Under the pieces are notes generated by a model, which was given only the letters and a program-made list of their open reading frames with translations, had not been told where the DNA came from and ran no database searches. Shown here one piece after another: positions 9,885 through 17,270 of a stretch of 64,000 bases of DNA (its first letter is position 1; the number at the start of each line of letters is the position of its first letter). The DNA comes from AP-15 sp963716115 (GTDB lineage: Bacteria > Pseudomonadota > Alphaproteobacteria > ATCC43930 > CGMCC-115725). The position numbers and the translations under genes were made by a program. The DNA is taken from the NCBI GenBank assembly GCA_963716115.1, contig CAVQSZ010000006.1, positions 434,001 through 498,000 of the forward strand. The letters are read 5' to 3'.

Positions 9885-11840
9885 ATGGCAAAGGTATTAG
9901 AGCAGTTTATCCGCTCTCTTGAAGCGCGCGGCTATGCGCCCCGGTTTCTCGACAGCATCGGCGCGCTCCCGGAGCCGGGGTGCGTCTATCTGCGCCACGA
10001 CGTCAAGCCGGGAGCTCTGGATGCCGGCCTGCGCCTTGCGGAGCTCCATCAAGAGCTGCGGATACCAGGCACCTTTCATCTGGCTTGGGATGTGATCGAG
10101 AGCGACGGCCGGCTCGACCTGATGGCGCGGCGCTTTTGCACACTCGATCCCAAATACGTGCGGCTCGGTCTGCAATGCGATCCGGTATCCCGGTGGCTGG
10201 CGGCGAGCCGGTACGGTGGCGATCATGCGCAATTGAATCGGTTTGTGGCGTCGCCCGGATTTCCGTCCTATCTTGGCGAAATGTTGCAGGAGTGGCAGAG
10301 GTCGGGCAAGGAGAGCGGATCGCTGCGTGCCGTACGCGATGGCGCGTGGAACAGCCTCATTGCCATTGATCGGTCGTTCCGGGGGACGTTTGGCGAAGGA
10401 TCCTCGATCTCCGGTCGCGGTTCGCCGTTGTCGGCCGCCTTTTCCCGGGCCCGGCAGGCGCATCCGGAGTTGGCTTCGATAACGGCTTGGTTCAGCCCGA
10501 TCGACTTCCTGGTCCACAGCGATCTCCGGCGGCTCGGCTACGCGTTCGAAGCGACGCGCTTCAAGCGCGGCAAGGCCCCGGGTCCAGCGGTGGTTTTCGG
10601 GGGTTCCGAACCCGCGAAGCTGCGCAAGGCGCTGGACAGCAGGATTGCCGGCGGCGGCGGCGTCGTCGCGATCTTTCCGGTCGAGTACTGGGAACGGGAC
10701 CGATACGCCGGCCCGCCCCCATTCCATGCGGACGGCAGACCGGCGGCGGGTTCCACACCGCCGGTGGCGGCGGCGCCGCCCGAGCCGATGCCCTCTGAGC
10801 CCTTTTTCACCAGACCAAAGCATCTCGCCCGTCTCGGCAGGCGCTTCCAGCGGGCCGACAAGAAAAAGTTGACCGCGGTCGCCCGGAACCGGGTCGGCGG
10901 TGCAATCGACCTTTCCTTTCACCGCTTTATCGGCTGGCTGCGCTCGGAAGGATACGCGTTCGACGGCTTCGAGGACGGCCCGCCGCGCTTTGAAGAACGG
11001 CGCGCTTATCTGCGTTATGACGTCCACGTCCAGGATCTTCTGGCCGCCTACGTGCTGGCCGAGCTGCACGAGGAGCTCGGCATCGTCGGGACGTTTCAGA
11101 TCACCTGGAAATTTTCGGGCTTTGAAGAAGCGCTGGAGCCTTACTTTACCAAGCTGCTGGAGTTCGACCGCCGCTTTGTCCGCTTCGGCCTGCATGCCGC
11201 GCCCACCGCCAGCTGGTTTTTGCACGCGAAGCTCGCCGGCGACCACACCAAAGAAGTCGAGGCCGTCGCCGGCGAAGACTTCGCTGCATGGGTGCTCGAC
11301 CTCCATGCCGCCTATTGCCGGGACGGCGAGGACGCCCCTGGCCTTCGCGAAATTCGGCAGGGCACGGACGACTTGCTCTCCAGCATTGCCGCCTCCTTCC
11401 GCGCCACATTCGGCGGCTGGAAGAGCATATCGGGACACGGGAATTATCTGACCAACGGATTTTCCGAGGTATGCGCACGTCATCCCGAAGTGAGGGTGCT
11501 CCAGCGGTACTTTCATCCGGTCGACTACCTCGTCAGATGGGGAGTAGGCCGCTTCGGCTTCGATTACGAAGCCACTTCGTTCGGGTCCGATGCGGCGCCC
11601 TTCCCGCGCGTGCTGATGGAAAGCGGCTCGGAGCAGACGCGTCGTCGCTGGTGTCGCGGTCGCGTCGCGCACGGCGCCGGCTTTGTCGCGCTGCTGCACC
11701 CAGCGACCTGGACCTGCAGCCAGAACGCCACTTTCTTTCTTCCCGAGCAGGCGACGTCACAGTTCCCCGGCGATATGCAGGCCGGTGTGGGCGTCGGGAT
11801 GCGCCGATCGCATTGCTCCGAAATCTCTAAAAATCTATGA
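9885..11840 (+). CDS. Tandemly duplicated polysaccharide-deacetylase-like protein
   Basis: 651 residues made of two homologous halves (about 1-285 and 335-640) joined by a Pro/Ala-rich linker. Corresponding landmarks are VYLRHDVKPG with AYLRYDVHVQD, ELRIPGTFHLAWD with ELGIVGTFQITWK, YVRLGLQCDP with FVRFGLHAAP, SISGRGSPLS with SISGHGNYLT, and WFSPIDFLV with YFHPVDYLV. The RHDV element is the first catalytic motif of one branch of NodB-fold deacetylases (compare the 23428 gene, RHDVDV). Here its second Asp is missing in both halves and the His is replaced in the second, so activity is doubtful. It sits in the cassette after the export genes and may bind or modify the glycan. No signal peptide is visible. 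Confidence 0.65.
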   Translation: MAKVLEQFIRSLEARGYAPRFLDSIGALPEPGCVYLRHDVKPGALDAGLRLAELHQELRIPGTFHLAWDVIESDGRLDLMARRFCTLDPKYVRLGLQCDPVSRWLAASRYGGDHAQLNRFVASPGFPSYLGEMLQEWQRSGKESGSLRAVRDGAWNSLIAIDRSFRGTFGEGSSISGRGSPLSAAFSRARQAHPELASITAWFSPIDFLVHSDLRRLGYAFEATRFKRGKAPGPAVVFGGSEPAKLRKALDSRIAGGGGVVAIFPVEYWERDRYAGPPPFHADGRPAAGSTPPVAAAPPEPMPSEPFFTRPKHLARLGRRFQRADKKKLTAVARNRVGGAIDLSFHRFIGWLRSEGYAFDGFEDGPPRFEERRAYLRYDVHVQDLLAAYVLAELHEELGIVGTFQITWKFSGFEEALEPYFTKLLEFDRRFVRFGLHAAPTASWFLHAKLAGDHTKEVEAVAGEDFAAWVLDLHAAYCRDGEDAPGLREIRQGTDDLLSSIAASFRATFGGWKSISGHGNYLTNGFSEVCARHPEVRVLQRYFHPVDYLVRWGVGRFGFDYEATSFGSDAAPFPRVLMESGSEQTRRRWCRGRVAHGAGFVALLHPATWTCSQNATFFLPEQATSQFPGDMQAGVGVGMRRSHCSEISKNL

Positions 11841-11853
11841 TGGAGTTAGCAAC

Positions 11854-13050
11854 ATGGGGAAGAAGGCAAAACGCCCGATAAAAGTCCTCCATGCACCGCT
11901 TAATTATGCCAACCAAGCCTATGTGCTGAGCCAGGCGCTACGCGCCCGCGGGATCGATTCTCACCTGCTCCGCTATCAGTGGGAGGCCAACACCGCCGTT
12001 AGATTCTACCACGAAGAGGACCGCGTTGCCGAAATAAGCCGGCAAGACTGGTTCGGCGATTTGCTGCGGAATGTGCAGCACGTCGCCGGCGAAGGATTCG
12101 ATATCGTTCATTTTTGGAACCGCACTCTCCTTTGGCGAGGACCCAGCGATTTCTTCAACGCCATGGACCTACCGTTCATACGCCTGGCTGGCGCACGCCT
12201 AGTCTACAGATTTACCGGTTACGAATTGCGACGGAAATCGCTTGAAATCGAAGTCAACCCCTTCACACCATATCGGTATGGTTACGAATCTGCCTTCAAC
12301 GAGGACGATCAGAAACGATACCTGGACACCCTGGCGCCCTACGTCGATACGTTCGTGGTGCAAGATCCCGAGATGCAGACGTATTGCCCTCAGGCACGCA
12401 TCATTCCGCGAGCGCTGGATCTGGAGCAATTTTCGGTGGCGGAACCGGTGCGTAACGAGCGCCCATTCGTGGTGCATGCGCCAAGCCGCCAACAGTTGAA
12501 AGGCAGCGAGTTTGTCGTCAAAGCAGTCAACCTATTAAAGGAAGAAGGCCTCGATTTCGATTTCTTATTGATCGAGAACATGCCGAATGCCGAGGCGCTC
12601 GCGCAATATCGCCGTGCTGATATCGTTATTGATCAGCTGCTCGTCGGCTGGTACGGGGTGCTTTCGATGGAAGCGATGGCAATGGGGAAAACTGTCATCG
12701 TGTATATTCGTGATGACTTGAAGGGCTATTTTCACGACGGCATGCCGCTGGTCAATGCCAATCCGGAAACGATCACGCCTGCCCTTCGCCAAGCAATCAA
12801 GGATGGGGAGCTGAGACGCGAGATCGGGCGCAGGGCGCGAAGGTTTGTCGAGGAGGTGCATGATAGCCGCGGTGTGGCCCGATCTGCGGCGAAATTGTAC
12901 AAGAAGATACTGCAAGACTCCTGTCTCGCGGATGATTCCGGACTTCAGCTACCAACTCGGAAATTCGGTCAATTTTGCAAGAACGCTGGCGGCCGCTGGT
13001 CGGGTGAGCAATCTCCAACGAAGATTCAACGAGCTAAAGGCTACTTATGA
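11854..13050 (+). CDS. GT-B glycosyltransferase
   Basis: 398 residues. It opens with KVLHAPLNYANQAYVLSQAL, has GFDIVHFWN and RLVYRFTGYEL in the acceptor domain, and a donor-binding region FVVHAPSRQQLKGSE ... ADIVIDQLLVGWYGVLSMEAMAMGK, where the E-x7-E-like element resembles GT4 enzymes. It would transfer a sugar from an activated donor to the growing glycan. ATG 11854 follows a ggag at 11842-11845. The C-terminal 25 residues do not resemble the family and overlap the start of the next gene by about 120 bases, so an indel near the 3' end is possible. Confidence 0.78.
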   Translation: MGKKAKRPIKVLHAPLNYANQAYVLSQALRARGIDSHLLRYQWEANTAVRFYHEEDRVAEISRQDWFGDLLRNVQHVAGEGFDIVHFWNRTLLWRGPSDFFNAMDLPFIRLAGARLVYRFTGYELRRKSLEIEVNPFTPYRYGYESAFNEDDQKRYLDTLAPYVDTFVVQDPEMQTYCPQARIIPRALDLEQFSVAEPVRNERPFVVHAPSRQQLKGSEFVVKAVNLLKEEGLDFDFLLIENMPNAEALAQYRRADIVIDQLLVGWYGVLSMEAMAMGKTVIVYIRDDLKGYFHDGMPLVNANPETITPALRQAIKDGELRREIGRRARRFVEEVHDSRGVARSAAKLYKKILQDSCLADDSGLQLPTRKFGQFCKNAGGRWSGEQSPTKIQRAKGYL

Positions 13051-14986
13051 TACGCTGAAGACCACTCATGGGGTAGCTGAAAGCGAAGCCCACAAAATCG
13101 TTGCGTTGACCGAAGAAATAACGGAGTTGCGCGACAAGGCAGAGCGCTATGACGACCTGGAGCCACGGCTGCGGACGTTGGGAACCAAGGCGGAGCGCTA
13201 TGACGAACTGGAAACCGAGCTGCTGGTGCTGCGGGACAAGGCCGCACGTTACGATGAGCTGAGTCCGGAGCTGCCGGCGCTGCGCGACAAGGCCGGACGC
13301 TATGACGAGCTCAGACAAAAGCTCCCGGCACTACGTCACGACGCACAACGATACGAAGAATTGAAGGTGGAGCTGCCGGCGCTCCGCTACAAGTCGAAAC
13401 GCTACGATGAGCTGAAAGACATGGCGCCGGTGTGGCGTGCAAAGGCGGACCGCTTCGACCGCTTTGCCTCCAAACGCTGGGCCAGGTTTGTGCTCCCGTT
13501 ATTTGGACTTTCGCTTGCGTCCAAGTCTCACCGCGAGCAGAAGCCTGCCGCCCGAAAGACCAGGGCGATTGGCCATGGCGCCGCGCGCGCCAGAACCGGG
13601 AGCGTCGCCGGCGAAGCCGGCGAGGGTGACCCCGTCTATAGGACCGCACCAGGAATCACACCGCCTCCCACGGCGTCACCGTCGATTATTCAGCAACGAG
13701 CATCCGGATCGGACAGCAAGGGGCTGGTATGCATTGTGACGCGAAAGCCCATAGCCAACGTTACACGGGCGCCTCGGATGGCCAAGGCGCTGGTTGATGC
13801 GGGTTATGGGGTGGTGGTTTTGTCGTTGGGGATCCCGGTCCCGCAACTTCAGCAGATGTGTCCCGAGGTCGAATACATCGAATTCCCGATCCGGCCCTTC
13901 ACCATTCGCTTGCGCTATCGGTGGGAACAGCGCCGGCGGAAACGGATCGCCGCTCGGACGAAGCGGGAGGAGGATTACCGAGCGGCGTTGGCCAAAGGAG
14001 GCTTGCACGCCGTCATACTGAAAGTAGGCTGCGGCTCAGGGATGCCTTGGCGATCGCTGGCGGGACTCTTCTGGCGGGTTCTTGTCGCGGCGCCTTGCGC
14101 GCTGCTCTTCAAGAAGGCGAGCCGCGGGTTTGTCGCGACATGGCGCGAGCTTGCGGATGAAGACGCGATCCAGATCGCAACCCGTTTCGTGATGGTTCTC
14201 CATCAATGGGCGTCATCATATGCCCTGGCCGGGGAGGCGGACAAGGCGACGCGCGGCCGCCGCTTCGACGTGGTGCAGGCTTATGACAATTTCGCGCTGG
14301 TCGCCGCCGCAAAATTGGCCCGCCGCGACCGAGCAAGGCTGATCTATGACGCCGTCGAGCTCTCACGAATGGCGCTCGACCTGAACATCGTCGACAGGAT
14401 TTGCGACCGGTTGCAGAGACTTCAGGAAGCCCGCATCATTCGTGGATCCCACGCAATGATCACGGTCAGCGACGGGCTCGCCGACCGGCATGCTCGTCAT
14501 TACCGGACGCGCCGCCCTTTGGTTGTCCGCAACTGCAGATATTATTGGCTCTGCCAGAGCGACGGAAGGTTGCGCGCCGAGACGGGGGTTGGGCAGGACG
14601 CGCGTCTGCTCGTCTGGTGTGGCTCTGCTTATCCGCAGCAGGGCCTCGAGCTCCTGATCAACGCGCTGCCGCAAATGGCCCCGCATATTCATCTCGCGAT
14701 CGTTGCGGTCGTGAAGCCGATGTGGAAGGCCTACGGAGAGGAGGCCCTGCCGAAGCTCGCCGATTCGCTCGGGGTTGCCGGCCGCGCGCATTTCCTGCCG
14801 CCGCGCGAGCCTAATGACCTCGTGCCTTACATGTCCGGCGCCGATATCGGGGTCATCCCGGGCTCCGAGCGAACATCCGAACTATTACTTCGGCATGCCC
14901 AACAAGTTCCTCGAAATGGTGATGGCGCGGCTGCCGATCGCCGTTTCGCAGCTTGGGGACATGGTCGATTTGCTCGGCAAATATGA
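12932..14986 (+). CDS. Giant multi-module glycosyltransferase, segment 1 (repeat domain + GT module A)
   Basis: First of three overlapping frames that look like one gene running from about 12932 to 20214 (about 2,430 codons). The N-terminus carries seven 17-residue repeats of the form LPALRxKAxRYDELxxE (13118-13474), then a basic Ala/Pro linker, then GT-B module A from 13721: GLVCIVTRK, PRMAKALVDAGY, FDVVQAYDN, RLIYDAVEL, YPQQGLELLI. The frame is lost near 14862 inside GVIPGSE; the stop at 14986 is an artefact of that slip and the protein continues in segment 2. Start choice is uncertain: ATG 12932 overlaps the upstream gene by 119 bases, and GTG 13004 is an alternative. Confidence 0.72.
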   Translation: MIPDFSYQLGNSVNFARTLAAAGRVSNLQRRFNELKATYDTLKTTHGVAESEAHKIVALTEEITELRDKAERYDDLEPRLRTLGTKAERYDELETELLVLRDKAARYDELSPELPALRDKAGRYDELRQKLPALRHDAQRYEELKVELPALRYKSKRYDELKDMAPVWRAKADRFDRFASKRWARFVLPLFGLSLASKSHREQKPAARKTRAIGHGAARARTGSVAGEAGEGDPVYRTAPGITPPPTASPSIIQQRASGSDSKGLVCIVTRKPIANVTRAPRMAKALVDAGYGVVVLSLGIPVPQLQQMCPEVEYIEFPIRPFTIRLRYRWEQRRRKRIAARTKREEDYRAALAKGGLHAVILKVGCGSGMPWRSLAGLFWRVLVAAPCALLFKKASRGFVATWRELADEDAIQIATRFVMVLHQWASSYALAGEADKATRGRRFDVVQAYDNFALVAAAKLARRDRARLIYDAVELSRMALDLNIVDRICDRLQRLQEARIIRGSHAMITVSDGLADRHARHYRTRRPLVVRNCRYYWLCQSDGRLRAETGVGQDARLLVWCGSAYPQQGLELLINALPQMAPHIHLAIVAVVKPMWKAYGEEALPKLADSLGVAGRAHFLPPREPNDLVPYMSGADIGVIPGSERTSELLLRHAQQVPRNGDGAAADRRFAAWGHGRFARQI
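13118..13474 (+). repeat. Seven tandem 51-bp units coding the 17-residue KAxRYDEL repeat
   Basis: Counting from ITELRDKAERYDDLEPR to APVWRAKADRFDRFASK gives exactly seven 17-residue units (357 bp). The last unit replaces the LPAL start by APVW and the RYDEL by RFDR. The same kind of Trp-containing closing unit ends the arrays at 20014-20115 and 21760-23339. Confidence 0.9.
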
Positions 14987-17270
14987 CATGGGCGGAGTTT
15001 TCGACGAACGCGACCCCGCCAACATTGCCGCTGTCATCGAGGGAATGCTCGAACCTCCGACCTATGCCCGTCTCAAAGCGAACGTCATGAAGGCGGCCGA
15101 GATTTTGAGCTGGGAGAGGGAAAGCCTGCCGTACACCGATCTCGTCGGTTCGCTGATGCCGCCCGAACGACGGCCGGTCAACCGGCAAATCTGGACCCCA
15201 GGCGGTAGTGGCGCGGAACGGGTCCGTGTCATCGCGGAGGTCCGGGCCATCCTCAGGATGGGGCGCGCAACCAGGCTGAGCTCCGGCGGGAAATCCGGTT
15301 CTGGGTCCGAGCAAGGCGCCGCTGCGCCGGCGCTGGCGGTCGTGCCGCGGACGTCGCCGTCTTCGCGCGCCAAGGGCCTCGTCTGCATCGTGACGCGCAA
15401 GCGGATAAATAACGTGACGCGAGCGCCCCGAATGGCCAAGGCGCTTGTGGACGCGGGCTACGAAGTGGTCGTCGTGTCGCTGGCCCTCCCGGTACCGCAA
15501 TTGCAGGAGATGTGTTCCGAGGTTCAATATCTGGAAGTCAAGCTGCCGCCGTTTGTCAGAAATTTGACCATCCGCTGTCAAAATTTTCGGCGCAAGCGGA
15601 GAGCTGATTCGCAAACACGGGAAGCGGGGTACCAGGCGGCAATTGCCAAGGGCGGCTTGCGGGCGGTCGCGCGGCGGCTCGGCCGCGCGGTGAAGACGAG
15701 CGTTCAACCGGTGACACAGCTTTCATGGCTGGTATTTGTCGTTACGCCCAGCGTGCTGCTCCTTACCAAGCCGAGCCAGCGCTTTGCGCAGAGATGGCGT
15801 GAGCTTGCGCTTCAGGATGCGGTCGGGATCGCGAGGGAGATCGCGATGCTCCAGAATCAACGAAGGGCGACGCATTCCTTTTCGGAAGAAGCGGACAAGG
15901 CGACGCGCGGCCGCCGCTTCGAGGTTGTGCAGGCCTACGACAATTACGCATTGGTCGCCGCCGCGAGGCTGGCTGCCCGCGACGGGGCCAAGCTCATCTA
16001 CGACGCCGTCGAGCTGACCTCGCATCGGGTGGATCTCGATCCGAATTTTATTGAGCGGAGGCGAGAACGGGCGGAGAGGCGAGAGGAAACCCGTATAATT
16101 CGCAAATCCGACGCGGTCATTACGGTCAGCGATGGGCTTGCCGACCAGTACGCACACCGTTACCGGCGGCCACGGCCGGTGGTCGTGCGCAATTGCCGTT
16201 ACTTCTGGCCCTACGAGGTCGACGGGCGGCTGCGTGCCGATGCCGGCGTCGGGCCGAAGGTGCGCGTTGTCGTGTGGTGCGGCTCTCTATACCCGCAACA
16301 AGGGATCGAGCTCTTGATCAAGGCGCTTCCGCACTTGGCGCCACACGTCCACGTCGCGATAATCGGCTTCTTCCAGCCGTTTTGGAAAAGCTACGTGCAG
16401 GAGGTGTTGCCGGCGCTCGCTTCTTCTCTCGGCGTCGCCGATCGGGTCCATCTGCTGCCGGCGCGCGAGCCGAATGATATCGTTCCTTACATTTCCGGCG
16501 CCGATCTCGGCGTCATCCCGCGCTCGCGCGAGTATCTGAATAATTTCTTCAGCATGCCCAACAAGTTCCTAGAGATGGTGATGGCGCGGCTCCCGATCGC
16601 GGTCTCGCAGCTTGGGGATATGGTCGATTTGATCAACAAATATGACATGGGGGTAGTGTTTGACGAACGAGATCCTGCGAACGTTGCAGCCGCGATCGAG
16701 AGAATGATCGAGCCGTCGAATTATGCCCGTCTCAAAGCCAACGTCATGAAAGCGGCAGAGACATTGAAATGGGAAGAGGAAAGCCTGCCGTATGTCGCCC
16801 TCGTCGGCTCGCTGATGCCGACACGAAGAATTGCGGGCGAGCCGCAGCAAGTTGGCCGGAAAGCCCCGGTGCGACCGGATCAATCGGCAGAACGGCCCGG
16901 CTTGATCGCGGAGGTTCGGGCCATCCTTCGCATCGCGCGGGTGACCAGGCGGACGACCGTTCCAGAGGATGTCCCGGCAGGCGGGCGCGATGCTGCGGCA
17001 GCGCCGGCGATTGCACCTCATCCGGCCCTCCCCTTGCATGGCAAAGGCGTCGCCTGCATCGTGACGCGCAAGCGGATCAACAACGTGACGCGAGCGCCGC
17101 GAATGGCCAAGGCGCTCATCGACGCGGGGTTCGAGGTGGTCGTCGTGTCATGGGCCCGCCCGGTGCGCCAGCTGGAGGAAATGTGCCCCGATGTGCAATA
17201 TCTGGAGGCGAGGCCCGGAGCGCTCGTCCGGGAGCTGGCCAAGCGCTGCGAGGCGTTTCGATCGGAATGA
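14775..17270 (+). CDS. Giant glycosyltransferase, segment 2 (end of module A, module B, start of module C)
   Basis: Homology begins at about 14862 with EHPNYYFGMPNKFLEM, which completes module A. A linker with AEVRAILRMGRATR follows, then all of module B from 15375 (GLVCIVTRKRINNVTRAPRM) through FEVVQAYDNYALVAAARLA, LIYDAVELTSH, VRNCRYFWPYEVDG, YPQQGIELLI and REPNDIVPYISGADLGV to MPNKFLEMVMARLP. A second linker (AEVRAILRIARVTR) leads into module C from 17046. Near 17265 the frame slips and the apparent C-terminus FRSE is artificial. Modules A, B and C start 1,654 and 1,671 bases apart, so they look like tandem duplications. Each module has both Rossmann-like halves expected for a GT-B enzyme. 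Confidence 0.75.
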   Translation: MPAARISCRRASLMTSCLTCPAPISGSSRAPSEHPNYYFGMPNKFLEMVMARLPIAVSQLGDMVDLLGKYDMGGVFDERDPANIAAVIEGMLEPPTYARLKANVMKAAEILSWERESLPYTDLVGSLMPPERRPVNRQIWTPGGSGAERVRVIAEVRAILRMGRATRLSSGGKSGSGSEQGAAAPALAVVPRTSPSSRAKGLVCIVTRKRINNVTRAPRMAKALVDAGYEVVVVSLALPVPQLQEMCSEVQYLEVKLPPFVRNLTIRCQNFRRKRRADSQTREAGYQAAIAKGGLRAVARRLGRAVKTSVQPVTQLSWLVFVVTPSVLLLTKPSQRFAQRWRELALQDAVGIAREIAMLQNQRRATHSFSEEADKATRGRRFEVVQAYDNYALVAAARLAARDGAKLIYDAVELTSHRVDLDPNFIERRRERAERREETRIIRKSDAVITVSDGLADQYAHRYRRPRPVVVRNCRYFWPYEVDGRLRADAGVGPKVRVVVWCGSLYPQQGIELLIKALPHLAPHVHVAIIGFFQPFWKSYVQEVLPALASSLGVADRVHLLPAREPNDIVPYISGADLGVIPRSREYLNNFFSMPNKFLEMVMARLPIAVSQLGDMVDLINKYDMGVVFDERDPANVAAAIERMIEPSNYARLKANVMKAAETLKWEEESLPYVALVGSLMPTRRIAGEPQQVGRKAPVRPDQSAERPGLIAEVRAILRIARVTRRTTVPEDVPAGGRDAAAAPAIAPHPALPLHGKGVACIVTRKRINNVTRAPRMAKALIDAGFEVVVVSWARPVRQLEEMCPDVQYLEARPGALVRELAKRCEAFRSE

